Positions 45,155 through 55,139 of a stretch of DNA of 64,000 bases are shown in pieces. The stretch comes from Polaromonas sp. (lineage in GTDB: Bacteria > Pseudomonadota > Gammaproteobacteria > Burkholderiales > Burkholderiaceae_C), in NCBI RefSeq assembly GCF_029945925.1, contig NZ_JAQSDN010000062.1:62001-126000 (forward strand). Direction: 5' to 3'. The notes beneath the pieces were generated by a model that was not told the origin of the DNA, made no database searches, and worked only from the letters and a program-made list of their open reading frames with translations. The position numbers and the translations under genes were made by a program. Within the stretch, counting starts at the first letter, position 1; each line of letters begins with the position of its first letter.

Positions 45155-45838
45155 TCAGGCCGTGAGTTCCCACTGTTTTCTCGCACCGAGCACCGCTTCC
45201 GGGTAGGCCGCCTTGCCGCGCGAACCGTTGTAGCGGCCCAGGCCCAGGAACAGGTCGCCTTTTTCCCGGTCCAGGTAATGCCGCAGGATCACGCAGCCAA
45301 AACGCAGGTTGGTCTGCATGTGAAACAGCTTGCCGGCATCGCCGTCGCCAATGACCCGGGTCCAGAAAGGCATGACCTGCATGTAACCCCGGGCGCCGAC
45401 ACGGCTGACCGCAAATTTACGGAAGTTGCTTTCGACCTGGATCAGGCCCAGCACCAGCGCCACGTCCAGGCCGGCGCGCTTGCTTTCGTACCAGACCGTC
45501 TGCAGGAATTCCTTACGGATCTGCCACTCCGGTTTTTTCTTCCAGAGCCGGTCGCTCATGGCACCCAGCCAGCGCAGGTAGGCGAGGCGGCTTTCGGTGT
45601 CGCGAAATTCGGGCACCGGCGGCGCCTGGCTGGCGATGGCTGAACTCAGCGCCGTGCGAACCGAGTCGATCAGGGGTTCTTCGATCTGTGCGCCGGCCAG
45701 TGATTGCTCCGAAAAAAGGAGCGCTCCCCCCAGAACGGAAAAGGACTGAAGGCACTTTCTTCTTGAAAGCCCGGCAGCCAGCGGAGGGGCGGCTGCAGCG
45801 GGTGTCTGGGGCGACAGGAAGAAGTTGGACAGCCTCAT
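45155..45838 (-). CDS. Lytic transglycosylase (SLT domain) with Tat-like leader
   Basis: 227 residues. C-terminal SLT/lysozyme-like domain with catalytic Glu136 in LIQVESNF, then the family motifs GARGYMQVMPFW and RYNGSRGKAAYPEAV. It cleaves glycan strands with formation of anhydromuramic acid. The N-terminus carries Ser25-Arg-Arg-Lys-Cys-Leu followed by a hydrophobic stretch (SFSVLGGALLF) and an AxA-like site, a plausible twin-arginine signal. Residues 22-33 are encoded by a family A repeat tail. Co-directional with proS, with five bases between them. Confidence 0.87.
   Translation of the reverse strand: MRLSNFFLSPQTPAAAAPPLAAGLSRRKCLQSFSVLGGALLFSEQSLAGAQIEEPLIDSVRTALSSAIASQAPPVPEFRDTESRLAYLRWLGAMSDRLWKKKPEWQIRKEFLQTVWYESKRAGLDVALVLGLIQVESNFRKFAVSRVGARGYMQVMPFWTRVIGDGDAGKLFHMQTNLRFGCVILRHYLDREKGDLFLGLGRYNGSRGKAAYPEAVLGARKQWELTA
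45741..45775 (-). repeat. Family A repeat tail inside the lytic transglycosylase leader
   Basis: AAGGACTGAAGGCACTTTC and TTCTTGAAAGCCCGGC closely match the tail of the copy at 45066-45130 (18 aligned bases with one mismatch, then a further similar stretch). Only the tail is present. It encodes the Arg-Arg motif of the leader. Confidence 0.65.
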
Positions 45839-45843
45839 TGAGC

Positions 45844-47589
45844 TCAGAGGGCCAGTTTTCCCTTGAGGAAGTTGAAGGCGTCGGCAAGGTCGATCTTGCT
45901 CGATGCCGCGTCGCGGCGATGCTGGTATTCCAGCTGGCCGTCTTTCAGGCCGCGGTCGCCGATGGTGACGCGGTGCGGCACCCCGATGAGTTCCCAGTCG
46001 GCAAACATGGCCCCAGGCCGTTCGCCCCGGTCGTCCAGGATCACGTCCACGCCGGCCGCGACCAGCTCGTCATGAAGCTTTTCCGCCGCCGCTTTCACCT
46101 CGGGAAAGCGGTCCGGGCTGATGGGACAGAGCACCACGGTAAAAGGCGCAATCGCGTCCGGCCAGATGATGCCGCGCTCGTCATGGTTCTGCTCGATCGC
46201 CGCTGCCGGCAGGCGCGTGATGCCGATGCCGTAGCAGCCCATTTCGAGGAACTGCGGCTTGCCGTTTTCGTCGAGAAAGGTTGCGTTCATCGCCTGGCTG
46301 TATTTGGTGCCGAGGTAGAACACATGGCCCACTTCGATGCCGCGCTCAATCGCCAGCACGCCCTTGCCGTCGGGGGAGGCGTCACCCGCGACCACATTGC
46401 GGATGTCGGCGATCAGGTCGGGCTCGGGCAGGTCGCGGCCCCAGTTGACGCCGGTGATGTGGAAGTCTGCTTCGTTGGCGCCGCAGATCCAGTCGCTCAT
46501 CACCGCCACCTCCCGGTCGGCCACGATGTTGAGCGGCTTCTTCAAGCCCACCGGTCCGAGGTAACCCGGCTTGCAGCCAAAGTGCTCGTCAATTTCCTCT
46601 CCGGTGGCAAAGCGGAAACCCGCATTGAGCCCCGGCAGCTTGCCGAGCTTGACCTCGTTCATGTCGTGGTCGCCGCGCAACAGCAGCAGCCAGACCTGGG
46701 TCTTGACCACTTCGTCGTAATCGTTGAGCTCATCGGTGGCCAGCACCAGCGACTTGACGGTGCGTGCCAGCGGCAGCCCCAGCAGTTCGGCCACGTCGGC
46801 GCAGGTGGCCTTGCCCGGCGTCGGTGTCCTGGTCATGGCCTGTGAGGCTGCCGCGCGTGCACCTTGGGGCGCCAGCGCTTCGGCCTTTTCCATGTTGGCG
46901 GCGTAGCTGCTCTCCGGGCAGTAGACGATGGCGTCTTCGCCGGTGGCGGCAATCACCTGGAACTCTTCACTGAGGTCGCCGCCAATCGCGCCGCTGTCGG
47001 CCGCGACGGCGCGGTAGGTCAGGCCGAAGCGGTCAAAAATCCGGCGGTAAGCCTGCGCCATGACCTGGTAGCTGGCCTTGGCGGCGGTCTGGTCGCGGTC
47101 AAAGCTGTAGGCGTCCTTCATGATGAACTCGCGCCCGCGCATCAGGCCAAAGCGTGGCCGGCGTTCGTCGCGGAATTTCGTCTGGATCTGGTACAGGTTT
47201 TTCGGCAACTGCTTGTAGCTCTTGATGTCCTGGCGCATCACGTCGGTGATGACTTCCTCGCTGGTCGGCTGCACCACAAAGTCGCGGCCATGGCGGTCCT
47301 TGATGCGCAGCAGTTCCGGCCCCATGGAGGCAAACCGGCCGGTTTCCTGCCAGAGCTCGGCCGGCTGGATCACCGGCATGCTCATTTCCACCGCGCCGGC
47401 GCGGTTCATTTCCTCGCGCACGATGGCTTCCACCTTGTGGATCACGCGCAGGCCCATGGGCATGTAGTTGTAGATGCCGGCGCCCAGTTTCTTGATCATG
47501 CCCGCGCGCATCATCAGCTGGTGGCTTACCACCTCGGCGTCGGCGGGCGCTTCCTTGAGGGTGGAAATGAAGAACTGGGAGGCTTTCAT
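45844..47589 (-). CDS. proS: Prolyl-tRNA synthetase
   Basis: 581 residues, the bacterial form with the editing (INS) domain between motifs 2 and 3. Class II signature PTSEEVITD and motif 2 [20 protein letters not shown] are visible; the INS region begins near [15 protein letters not shown]. The anticodon-binding domain follows motif 3 (GIGITRL). It is the first gene of a two-gene run with the lytic transglycosylase and divergent from rppH. Confidence 0.97.
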   Translation of the reverse strand: MKASQFFISTLKEAPADAEVVSHQLMMRAGMIKKLGAGIYNYMPMGLRVIHKVEAIVREEMNRAGAVEMSMPVIQPAELWQETGRFASMGPELLRIKDRHGRDFVVQPTSEEVITDVMRQDIKSYKQLPKNLYQIQTKFRDERRPRFGLMRGREFIMKDAYSFDRDQTAAKASYQVMAQAYRRIFDRFGLTYRAVAADSGAIGGDLSEEFQVIAATGEDAIVYCPESSYAANMEKAEALAPQGARAAASQAMTRTPTPGKATCADVAELLGLPLARTVKSLVLATDELNDYDEVVKTQVWLLLLRGDHDMNEVKLGKLPGLNAGFRFATGEEIDEHFGCKPGYLGPVGLKKPLNIVADREVAVMSDWICGANEADFHITGVNWGRDLPEPDLIADIRNVVAGDASPDGKGVLAIERGIEVGHVFYLGTKYSQAMNATFLDENGKPQFLEMGCYGIGITRLPAAAIEQNHDERGIIWPDAIAPFTVVLCPISPDRFPEVKAAAEKLHDELVAAGVDVILDDRGERPGAMFADWELIGVPHRVTIGDRGLKDGQLEYQHRRDAASSKIDLADAFNFLKGKLAL

Positions 47590-47643
47590 GGATGGTTTTT
47601 CCGGGCTTCGTGAGGTTTTTGGGACTGCCGCCCCGGCGTGCGC

Positions 47644-47672
47644 TTGGCTCTGAGCATTCTGCTGTGCATAAT
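47644..47672 (+). promoter_or_regulatory. Candidate sigma-70 promoter for rppH
   Basis: -35 TTGGCT (47644-47649) and -10 CATAAT (47667-47672), 17-base spacer, about 30 bases before the rppH ATG. Lies in the 113-base divergent region with proS. Confidence 0.5.
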
Positions 47673-47702
47673 GGACTCAGTTTAAAAAATTGAGGTTTGA
47701 TT

Positions 47703-48401
47703 ATGCTTGACCGGGACGGCTTTCGGCCCAACGTCGGCATCATCTTGCTCAACCAGAGAAGTCAGGTATTTTGGGGCAAGCGTATCCGTACCCACTCGTG
47801 GCAGTTTCCGCAGGGTGGCATTGATCGGGGCGAAAATCCCGAGCAGGCCATGTTCCGCGAACTGCACGAAGAAGTGGGGCTGATGCCGCAACATGTGCAG
47901 TTGCTTGCCCGGACCCGTGACTGGTTGCGCTATGAGGTGCCTGACCGGTTTATCCGCCGCGATGCGCGCGGACACTACAAAGGCCAGAAACAGATCTGGT
48001 TTCTCCTCCAGCTGGTCGGTCACGACTGGGACCTGAACCTGCGCGCAACCGACCATCCGGAGTTCGACGCCTGGCGCTGGAACGACTACTGGGTTCCGCT
48101 GGACGTCGTTGTGGAATTCAAGCGCGGCGTCTATGAAATGGCGCTGACCGAGCTGTCGCGTTTTGTGCCGCGTTTTGAAAACCGCTTCGAACCGCGGCCC
48201 GACCACCGCAACCGCTATTTGCGTGGCGGCATGCGCCACCGCGATCCGGCCGATGCCGGTCCGGGCGACCCGGGTCTTCAGGGGCTGCGCGGTGCCGGCT
48301 TGCCCGGCGCATCTTTCGAGTTGCCTCCCGGCGCAACGTTTGAGCCCGATCCCCAAACCAGCTTCATGGCTGCTTCCAGAAAAGACAAGCATGACATTTA
48401 A
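47703..48401 (+). CDS. rppH: RNA pyrophosphohydrolase (Nudix)
   Basis: 232 residues from ATG 47703 with GAGG at 47692; a TTG two codons earlier is less likely. Removes pyrophosphate from 5' ends of mRNA and starts decay. The opening [18 protein letters not shown] and Nudix box [20 protein letters not shown] match RppH. It is longer than the E. coli enzyme by a proline-rich C-terminal extension (residues about 165-232) that is probably disordered. Its last eleven bases overlap the next gene. Confidence 0.95.
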   Translation: MLDRDGFRPNVGIILLNQRSQVFWGKRIRTHSWQFPQGGIDRGENPEQAMFRELHEEVGLMPQHVQLLARTRDWLRYEVPDRFIRRDARGHYKGQKQIWFLLQLVGHDWDLNLRATDHPEFDAWRWNDYWVPLDVVVEFKRGVYEMALTELSRFVPRFENRFEPRPDHRNRYLRGGMRHRDPADAGPGDPGLQGLRGAGLPGASFELPPGATFEPDPQTSFMAASRKDKHDI

Positions 48402-48888
48402 ATCCTGGGGTGCGGCATGTTTGCTGGGCCTTTCCCTGGCGGCCTGGGCGCAGCCCCATGTCAATACCGATCCCCTCGACTGGAAAGAAGGCGAGGTGCC
48501 GGCGCCACCGGCTTTCGACACGCGAAAACTTCTGACTTTTGAAGTGGCGGGTTCCTCGCTGGTTTTTGGTGTGGATCCGGCCACCTTGCGCATATCGGAC
48601 GACGGAATTGTCCGTTACGTGATGGTTGCCAGCAGCGCCAGCGGCGCGCGCAATGTGTTTTACGAAGGCCTGCGCTGCGTCAGCGGGGAGCTCAAGACCT
48701 ATGCCCGCTACACCCCGGAAGGCGCCTGGGTCAAGGTGAACCAGCCGCAGTGGCGCTCGCTTTTCGGCAGCGCATCGACGCGGCACGCACTGCAGCTGGC
48801 CAGGGCAGGGGCCTGCAACAACGCTGCGCCGCCGGCCTCGGTCGAAGAAATGGTCCGCCTGCTCAAAACCCAGGGGCTCAGGCCGTAA
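48391..48888 (+). CDS. CNP1-like family exported protein
   Basis: 165 residues from ATG 48391. Sec signal peptide ([15 protein letters not shown]) followed by a secreted domain with [29 protein letters not shown] and VFYEGLRC. This fits the CNP1-like family of betaproteobacteria, whose function is unknown. It begins inside the end of rppH, suggesting coupling, and its 3' end overlaps the convergent proB by eleven bases. Confidence 0.68.
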   Translation: MTFKSWGAACLLGLSLAAWAQPHVNTDPLDWKEGEVPAPPAFDTRKLLTFEVAGSSLVFGVDPATLRISDDGIVRYVMVASSASGARNVFYEGLRCVSGELKTYARYTPEGAWVKVNQPQWRSLFGSASTRHALQLARAGACNNAAPPASVEEMVRLLKTQGLRP

Positions 48889-50014
48889 GCACCAGGTTGG
48901 TCCGGTGGATCATTTCGGCTTCACCGGTGTAACCGAGCAGCTTTTCAAATTCTGAAGAGGGTTTGCGGCAGATCAGCCGGGCCTCCGCGCTGGAATAGTT
49001 GGCCAGCCCCCGGGCGACTTCGGCGCCGTCGCCGTCGCGGATGGCAATCACATCCCCCCGGGAAAACTCGCCCTGCACGGTGGTCATGCCGATGGGCAGC
49101 AGGCTTTTGCCCTCGTCGCGCACCTTGACGGCTGCGCCGGCGTCCACCGTCACCGCGCCACGTAGCTGCAGGTGGTCGGCGATCCATTGCTTGCGGGCCT
49201 GGTTCTTCCCCGTCTGGGCAACAAGCAGCGTGCCGATGGCTTCGCCTTGTGTCAGGCGGATCAGGGCATTCGGTTCACGGCCCCACGCAATCACGGTGGA
49301 GGCGCCGGACCCGGCCGCGCGTTTGGCCGCCAGAATTTTCGTGATCATGCCGCCCTTGCCGATGCTGGAGCCGGCGCCGCCCGCCATGGCTTCCAGCGCC
49401 GGATCACCGGCTTGGGCCTCATGGACAAACCGCGCAGACGCATCCTTGCGCGGGTCGGCGGTGTACAGGCCCTTCTGGTCGGTCAGGATGATCAGCGCAT
49501 CGGCATCGACCAGGTTGGCGACCAGGGCGCCCAGCGTGTCGTTGTCGCCGAACTTGATTTCGTCGTTGACCACGGTGTCGTTTTCATTGATCACCGGCAC
49601 CACACCGAGCTGCAGCAAGGTCAGCAGGGTGGATCGGGCATTGAGATAACGTTCGCGATCGGCCAGGTCGGCGTGGGTGAGCAGCACCTGTGCACTGCCG
49701 ACGCCGTTTTCGCGCAGCTGGCTTTCGTAGACCTGCACCAGGCCCATCTGGCCGACCGCGGCAGCGGCCTGCAGTTCATGGATGGCCTTGGGACGCGTGG
49801 CCCAGCCCAGCCGTTTCATGCCCTCGGCGATGGCGCCGCTGCTGACCATGATGACTTCGCGGCCGCTTTTGACCAGCACGGCAAGCTGTTGGCACCACTG
49901 CCCGATGGCCTGCGCGTCCAGTCCCCGGCCTTCGTCGGTGACCAGGCTGGAGCCGACCTTGACGACGATGCGTCTGGCGTTGAGAAGGACGGTGGACGCT
50001 GTTTTTTCCTGCAT
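48878..50014 (-). CDS. proB: Glutamate 5-kinase
   Basis: 378 residues. First step of proline synthesis. N-terminal amino-acid-kinase domain ([45 protein letters not shown]) and a C-terminal PUA domain from about residue 280. Follows obgE on the minus strand after a spacer that holds a family A repeat. No proA is in the window. Confidence 0.95.
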   Translation of the reverse strand: MQEKTASTVLLNARRIVVKVGSSLVTDEGRGLDAQAIGQWCQQLAVLVKSGREVIMVSSGAIAEGMKRLGWATRPKAIHELQAAAAVGQMGLVQVYESQLRENGVGSAQVLLTHADLADRERYLNARSTLLTLLQLGVVPVINENDTVVNDEIKFGDNDTLGALVANLVDADALIILTDQKGLYTADPRKDASARFVHEAQAGDPALEAMAGGAGSSIGKGGMITKILAAKRAAGSGASTVIAWGREPNALIRLTQGEAIGTLLVAQTGKNQARKQWIADHLQLRGAVTVDAGAAVKVRDEGKSLLPIGMTTVQGEFSRGDVIAIRDGDGAEVARGLANYSSAEARLICRKPSSEFEKLLGYTGEAEMIHRTNLVLTA

Positions 50015-50028
50015 GTTCAGGGTATTTT

Positions 50029-50078
50029 AGTGCTCCAGCCCAAGCTGGCTGGACGCGGGTAGCTACTGTTTATGTAGC
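50029..50078 (+). repeat. Family A repeat between obgE and proB
   Basis: TTAGTGCTCCAGCCCAAGC, then GCTGGACGCGGGTAGCTAC and core TGTTTATGTAGC. It overlaps the region just upstream of proB on the minus strand and may carry its promoter or leader. Confidence 0.8.
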
Positions 50079-50105
50079 GCGGCAAAAGGACGGCTGCAGG
50101 CGTTT

Positions 50106-51191
50106 TCAGCCGGCCGCCGGTGGGTCTGCCGGCAACTCCGCAAAACGCGGGTCGACCTCTTCCGGCTCCTGCTCGCTTTTCTGCACCGACTTGACGTGCT
50201 GGTAAATCGTCTTGACCAGCTGCTCGCAGCCCTCGCGTGTCAGGGCCGATATCTCGAACACCGGGCCCTTGAACTTGAAACGTTTGACAAAGTCCTTGAC
50301 CAGCGCGGCCCGCTTGTCCGCATCCACCATGTCGAGCTTGTTGAGCACCAGCCAGCGCGGCTTGTTGTACAGCGCTTCATCGTATTTCTTGAGTTCGCCC
50401 ACAATGGCCTTGGCCTGCGCCACCGGATCCACGCTGTCATCAAACGGCGCCATGTCCACGATGTGCAGCAGCAGGCGGGTGCGCTGCAGGTGGCGCAGGA
50501 ACAGGTGGCCCAGGCCGGCCCCTTCTGAGGCACCCTCGATCAGGCCGGGCAAATCCGCAACGACAAAACTCTGTTCCGGACCGACCCGCACCACACCGAG
50601 ATTGGGGTGCAGAGTGGTAAAGGGGTAGTCGGCAATACGCGGTCTGGCGTTGGAGATGGCCGAAATGAAGGTGGACTTGCCGGCGTTGGGCATGCCCAGC
50701 AGGCCGACATCGGCCAGGACTTTCAGTTCCAGCTTGAGGCTTTTGTGCTCACCGGGCCAGCCTGGCGTCTTGCTGCGCGGCGCCCGGTTGGTCGAGCTCT
50801 TGAAGCGCAGGTTGCCGAAACCGCCGTCGCCGCCTTTGGCGATCAGCACTTCCTCGCCGGGCACCAGCAGCTCAAACAGAACCTCGCCGGTTTCGGCGTC
50901 GGTGAGGATGGTGCCCACCGGCATCTTGAGGATGATGTCGTCGCCTTTGGCACCAAACATGTCCGAGCCCATGCCGTGCTCGCCATTGCGCGCGTGGTGG
51001 CGGCGCGAAAACCGGAAATCCACCAGGGTGTTCAGGTTCACGTCCGCCAGGGCATACACATGCCCGCCACGGCCGCCGTCACCGCCGTTGGGGCCACCGA
51101 ACTCCTTGTACTTTTCATGGCGGAAGGAGACGCAGCCACTCCCGCCATCGCCGGCGGCGATGTCAATATAGGCTTCGTCAACAAATTTCAT
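50106..51191 (-). CDS. obgE: Obg-family GTPase
   Basis: 361 residues. Ribosome-associated GTPase. N-terminal glycine-rich Obg fold ([20 protein letters not shown] then [12 protein letters not shown]), G1 box [10 protein letters not shown]3 DLPGLIEG and G4 NKLDMVD. The acidic C-terminus ends in a short Pro-rich tail. It follows rplU and rpmA as in most bacteria; a terminator after rpmA lies upstream of it. Confidence 0.96.
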   Translation of the reverse strand: MKFVDEAYIDIAAGDGGSGCVSFRHEKYKEFGGPNGGDGGRGGHVYALADVNLNTLVDFRFSRRHHARNGEHGMGSDMFGAKGDDIILKMPVGTILTDAETGEVLFELLVPGEEVLIAKGGDGGFGNLRFKSSTNRAPRSKTPGWPGEHKSLKLELKVLADVGLLGMPNAGKSTFISAISNARPRIADYPFTTLHPNLGVVRVGPEQSFVVADLPGLIEGASEGAGLGHLFLRHLQRTRLLLHIVDMAPFDDSVDPVAQAKAIVGELKKYDEALYNKPRWLVLNKLDMVDADKRAALVKDFVKRFKFKGPVFEISALTREGCEQLVKTIYQHVKSVQKSEQEPEEVDPRFAELPADPPAAG

Positions 51192-51269
51192 GATTTTGAA
51201 GGGGTGTCCGGCAGCAGGGGCTGTCTGAATCCTGAAGGTAGTTTACAAAGATTGGAAAACAAGAGGAGC

Positions 51270-51301
51270 CAAAACAACAAAGCCCCGACCAAGCGGGGCT
51301 T
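51270..51301 (-). terminator. Intrinsic terminator after rpmA
   Basis: On the minus strand: stem AAGCCCCG / CGGGGCTT (51294-51301 and 51280-51287), six-base loop, then TGTTGTTTT. An additional small palindrome CTTCGAT-GCC-ATCGAAG (51299-51315) sits just before it. This would partly separate rplU-rpmA from obgE. Confidence 0.8.
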
Positions 51302-51323
51302 CGATGCCATCGAAGTGATCAGC

Positions 51324-51581
51324 TTACGCTGGTGTCACGTTGACGGTGTGCTTGTTCAGCGCGCCCTTGACAGCAAACGATACCGAACCGTCCACCAGTG
51401 CAAACAGGGTGTGGTCCTTGCCGATGCCGACATTGACGCCCGGATGGAACTTGGTGCCACGCTGGCGCACGATGATGCTGCCTGCGTTGATCACTTCGCC
51501 GCCAAACTTCTTGACGCCCAACATTTTTGGCTTGGAATCCCGCCCGTTTCGCGTAGAGCCGCCGCCTTTTTTCTGTGCCAT
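51324..51581 (-). CDS. rpmA: 50S ribosomal protein L27
   Basis: 85 residues. Begins [20 protein letters not shown], the invariant L27 N-terminus that reaches the peptidyl-transferase centre; no Firmicutes-type leader peptide. Standard partner of rplU, 28 bases downstream. A strong intrinsic terminator follows. Confidence 0.98.
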   Translation of the reverse strand: MAQKKGGGSTRNGRDSKPKMLGVKKFGGEVINAGSIIVRQRGTKFHPGVNVGIGKDHTLFALVDGSVSFAVKGALNKHTVNVTPA

Positions 51582-51609
51582 TTTTCAATACTCCTTGGTG
51601 CGTCGCTGC

Positions 51610-51921
51610 TTAACCGGCGATGACGCCGATTTGCAGTTCCGTGAAGTTCTGACGGTGACCTTGACGTTTTTGGTAGTGCTTGCGCCTACGCATTTTGAAA
51701 ATGCGCACTTTGTCGCCCCTGCCGTGAGACAGGACAGTTACCGTAACAGTAGCGCCGGACACCAAGGGCGTACCAACCGTGATTGTGCTGCCGCTTCCGA
51801 CAGCCAATACCTGGTCAATAACGATCTCTTGGCCTACGTCCGCAGCAATCTGTTCTACTTTAATTTTTTCACCAGTGGCAACTTTGTATTGTTTGCCGCC
51901 GGTTTTTATGACCGCGTACAT
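51610..51921 (-). CDS. rplU: 50S ribosomal protein L21
   Basis: 103 residues from ATG 51921 ([20 protein letters not shown]). The 13-residue in-frame extension from 51960 is not conserved. C-terminal [20 protein letters not shown] is the RNA-binding signature of L21. A -10-like TAGAAT (51971-51976 on the minus strand) lies upstream. Divergent from ispB. Confidence 0.97.
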   Translation of the reverse strand: MYAVIKTGGKQYKVATGEKIKVEQIAADVGQEIVIDQVLAVGSGSTITVGTPLVSGATVTVTVLSHGRGDKVRIFKMRRRKHYQKRQGHRQNFTELQIGVIAG

Positions 51922-52081
51922 GTGAGACCTCGTATGTGAGTTCTGCGGACGGATTTCCACAGAGCCTTATATTCTAGCACGGCGCCATTATTTGGCGCAG
52001 GACCCTCGGTCAGCCGCCGCCGGGTGTCCCGGCTGGGGTGCTTGCTTTCTATAATTCCTGAAATCTCATGTCTGGACCGTT

Positions 52082-53065
52082 TTGTCTGTAAATTCTTCTA
52101 GCACCGCCGCAGCACTGGCCCTGATTGCCGACGACATGCAGGCCATGGACGCCGTGATTGCACGCCGCCTGAGCACCGAGGTGCCGCTTGTCAGCCAGGT
52201 ATCGCAATACATCATCGCCGCCGGTGGCAAGCGCCTTCGTCCTGCGCTGCTGCTGCTGATGTGTGGCGCTTTGGGTTACCGGGGCGAGCAGCGCTTCAAT
52301 CTGGCCGCTGTGGTGGAATTCATACATACGGCGACCTTGCTCCATGATGACGTGGTTGACGAGTCCGCCTTGCGCCGGGGCCGGGCCACCGCCAACGCTT
52401 CATTTGGTAACCCGGCCAGTGTTCTGGTGGGGGATTTCCTCTATTCCAGGGCGTTCCAGATGATGGTCGATGCCGGCGACATGCGCATCATGCAAACCCT
52501 GGCCGAGGCGACCAACATCATTGCCGAAGGCGAAGTGCTTCAATTGATGAACATGCACGATGCCGGCCTGTCCGAAGAAGGCTATCTGCGCGTGATCCGC
52601 TCCAAAACCGCCAAGCTGTTTGAGGCGAGCGCCCGGCTGGCTGCATTGCTGGCGCAGGCGCCGGCTGACATAGAGCTTGCCTGCGCCGACTACGGACAGG
52701 CACTGGGAACCGCCTTCCAAGTGATTGACGATGTGCTGGACTATGACGGTGATGCCGAGGAAATGGGGAAGAACCTCGGGGACGACCTGCGCGAGGGCAA
52801 GGCGACCTTGCCGCTGATCATCGCCATGCAGCGCGGCACCGCTGACGAGCAGGCCACCATCCGGCAGGCCATCGAGACCGGCGGGACCGGGCAGCTGGTC
52901 GAGATCGTGGCCATTGTCCGCAAGACCGGTGCCCTGCAGGCGACCCGGGACGCAGCGGCTGCGGAGGCTCAGCGCGCTGTCCAGGCCTTGACGGAACTAG
53001 GGGTCAACCCCTACAGCGAGGCCTTGCTACAATTGGCTTCTCAGTTGCTGCAGCGCCGTTCCTGA
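52082..53065 (+). CDS. ispB: Polyprenyl (octaprenyl) diphosphate synthase
   Basis: 327 residues. Long-chain trans-prenyltransferase that makes the ubiquinone side chain. First Asp-rich motif LLHDDVVDESALRRG and second VIDDVLDYDGD are intact, and GGKRLRPALLLL is the IPP-binding region. Start is uncertain: TTG at 52082 gives a family-like N-terminus (MSVNSSSTAAALAL); an ATG occurs 18 codons later. A TATAAT hexamer is at 52050-52055. A seven-codon ATG frame (52068-52091) overlaps the TTG. Confidence 0.93.
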   Translation: MSVNSSSTAAALALIADDMQAMDAVIARRLSTEVPLVSQVSQYIIAAGGKRLRPALLLLMCGALGYRGEQRFNLAAVVEFIHTATLLHDDVVDESALRRGRATANASFGNPASVLVGDFLYSRAFQMMVDAGDMRIMQTLAEATNIIAEGEVLQLMNMHDAGLSEEGYLRVIRSKTAKLFEASARLAALLAQAPADIELACADYGQALGTAFQVIDDVLDYDGDAEEMGKNLGDDLREGKATLPLIIAMQRGTADEQATIRQAIETGGTGQLVEIVAIVRKTGALQATRDAAAAEAQRAVQALTELGVNPYSEALLQLASQLLQRRS

Positions 53066-53084
53066 CGCTTGAGGCGGCACTTTT

Positions 53085-53161
53085 CGGGGTGTAGCTTAGC
53101 CTGGTAGAGCGCTACGTTCGGGACGTAGAGGCCGGAGGTTCGAATCCTCTCACCCCGACCA
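53085..53161 (+). tRNA. tRNA-Pro (anticodon CGG)
   Basis: Acceptor CGGGGTG / CACCCCG, D-arm TAGCTTAGCCTGGTAGAGC, anticodon stem CTACG / CGTAG with loop TTCGGGA, T-loop GTTCGAATC, encoded CCA. Lies 19 bases after ispB. Confidence 0.97.
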
Positions 53162-53319
53162 TTCATGGTCCGCTCCCGTTCCCCCACATCCCGTCCGCGG
53201 ATGCCTGATCTTTGCTTTGTTCCAACACCGGGTCAGGGGCAGAACGCTTTTAGATTTACACCGCCAGATCTATCGGCGATGATGTCAATTTTATCAATTC
53301 GGGCTGGATTCTCAAAACC

Positions 53320-55056
53320 ATGGCAGCTGTCGATTCTGTAAGCAATGCTCCCGCCGCGCTGGCATTGCCCGGCTTGGGCAGGGCATTGGTCATTGCCGGC
53401 AAGCTGGGCCAGAAGGCTGCGGAGGACATTTTTCGCAAGGCCCAAAGCGGACGCACCAGCTTTATTGCCGAATTGACCGGTTCCGGCGCGGTATCCCCGT
53501 CAGACCTCGCGCACACCATGTCCACCGCGTTTGCGGCCCCCCTTCTTGATCTGAATGCGATAGACACACAGCGCTTGCCCAAGGGTTTGCTGGACACCAA
53601 AATCTGTCAGGCTTACCGGATTGTGGTCCTGAGCAAGCGCAGCAACCGCCTGATCGTCGCGACCGCCGACCCATCCGATCAGGAGGCCGCGGAAAAAATC
53701 AAGTTTTCCACCCAGATGGGGGTGGACTGGGTCATCGCCGAATACGACAAGCTGTCCAAGATGGTGGAGGCGTCTGCCACCACTGCCACCGAAGCCATGG
53801 ACAGCATCATTGGTGATGATTTTGAATTTGATGAGTCCACCGTCGAGGCGGCCAGCGCGGACAGCAACGACACCGGTGTTTCGGAGGTGGAGGACGCGCC
53901 GGTTGTCAAGTTCCTGCACAAAATGCTGCTCGATGCGTTCAGCATGCGGGCTTCGGACCTGCATTTCGAGCCCTACGAGCATACCTACCGGGTGCGCTTC
54001 CGCATCGACGGCGAGTTGCGCGAGATTGCCTCGCCGCCTGTGGCCATCAAGGAAAAGCTGGCCTCGCGGATCAAGGTCATCTCGAAAATGGACATTTCGG
54101 AAAAGCGGGTTCCCCAGGACGGGAAGATGAAGCTGAAAATCGGACCCGACCGGGTGATCGATTTCCGGGTCAGTACCCTGCCCACGATGTTCGGTGAAAA
54201 AATCGTGATCCGTATCCTGGATCCGAGCAGCGCCAAACTGGGCATTGATGCGCTGGGTTACGAGCCCATTGAAAAGGAGCGCCTGCTCAACGCCGTGCAG
54301 CGTCCCTACGGCATGGTGCTGGTGACCGGCCCCACCGGTTCCGGCAAAACCGTGTCCCTGTACACCTGCCTGAATATCCTGAACAAGCCAGGCGTGAACA
54401 TCGCCACGGCAGAGGACCCGGCCGAGATCAACCTGCCTGGCGTCAACCAGGTCAGCATGAACGACAAGGCCGGCCTGACGTTTTCCGTGGCCCTGAAAGC
54501 GTTTTTACGGCAGGACCCGGACATCATCATGGTCGGCGAGATCCGCGATCTGGAAACGGCCGAAATCTCTATCAAGGCAGCCCAGACCGGCCATCTGGTG
54601 TTATCCACCTTGCATACCAACGATGCGCCAGCCACGCTGACGCGTCTGCGCAACATGGGCATTGCCCCCTTCAACATTGCCTCGAGCGTCATCCTGATCA
54701 CGGCGCAGCGCCTGACGCGGCGCCTTTGCCCCAACTGCAAGGCGCCCGCTGATATTCCGCGCGAGACCTTGCTGGACGCGGGTTTCAAGGATGAGGATGT
54801 GGACGGCACCTGGACGCCTTACCGGCCGGTGGGCTGCTCCATGTGCAACAACGGCTACAAGGGACGGGTCGGGGTTTACCAGGTCATGCCCATCACCGAG
54901 GAACTCCAGCGGATCATCCTGCGTGATGGCAGCGCACTCGAAATCGCTGCGCAGGCAGAAAGCGAAGGTGTCAAAAGCCTGCGCGGAGCGGGTCTGCACA
55001 AAGTCAAACTCGGCATGACCTCACTCGAAGAAGTCCTGGCCTGCACCAATGCTTAA
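53320..55056 (+). CDS. pilB: Type IV pilus assembly ATPase PilB
   Basis: 578 residues. Hexameric extension motor of type IV pili. N-terminal MshEN-type domain (residues about 20-150), Walker A GPTGSGKTVS starting at residue 337, Asp box, Walker B DIIMVGEIRDLETA, and His box LSTLHTNDAPATL. The zinc-binding tetracysteine (CPNCKAP and GCSMCNNGYKGR) is intact. Followed by pilC after 83 bases. Confidence 0.96.
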   Translation: MAAVDSVSNAPAALALPGLGRALVIAGKLGQKAAEDIFRKAQSGRTSFIAELTGSGAVSPSDLAHTMSTAFAAPLLDLNAIDTQRLPKGLLDTKICQAYRIVVLSKRSNRLIVATADPSDQEAAEKIKFSTQMGVDWVIAEYDKLSKMVEASATTATEAMDSIIGDDFEFDESTVEAASADSNDTGVSEVEDAPVVKFLHKMLLDAFSMRASDLHFEPYEHTYRVRFRIDGELREIASPPVAIKEKLASRIKVISKMDISEKRVPQDGKMKLKIGPDRVIDFRVSTLPTMFGEKIVIRILDPSSAKLGIDALGYEPIEKERLLNAVQRPYGMVLVTGPTGSGKTVSLYTCLNILNKPGVNIATAEDPAEINLPGVNQVSMNDKAGLTFSVALKAFLRQDPDIIMVGEIRDLETAEISIKAAQTGHLVLSTLHTNDAPATLTRLRNMGIAPFNIASSVILITAQRLTRRLCPNCKAPADIPRETLLDAGFKDEDVDGTWTPYRPVGCSMCNNGYKGRVGVYQVMPITEELQRIILRDGSALEIAAQAESEGVKSLRGAGLHKVKLGMTSLEEVLACTNA

Positions 55057-55139
55057 GCCCTTGTCACTCAACAAGCGGGTCTGTCGCGTCGCTGGTCATT
55101 TCAAGTCCCCATCATCACTTCCCTACTGAAGAAGGCACC

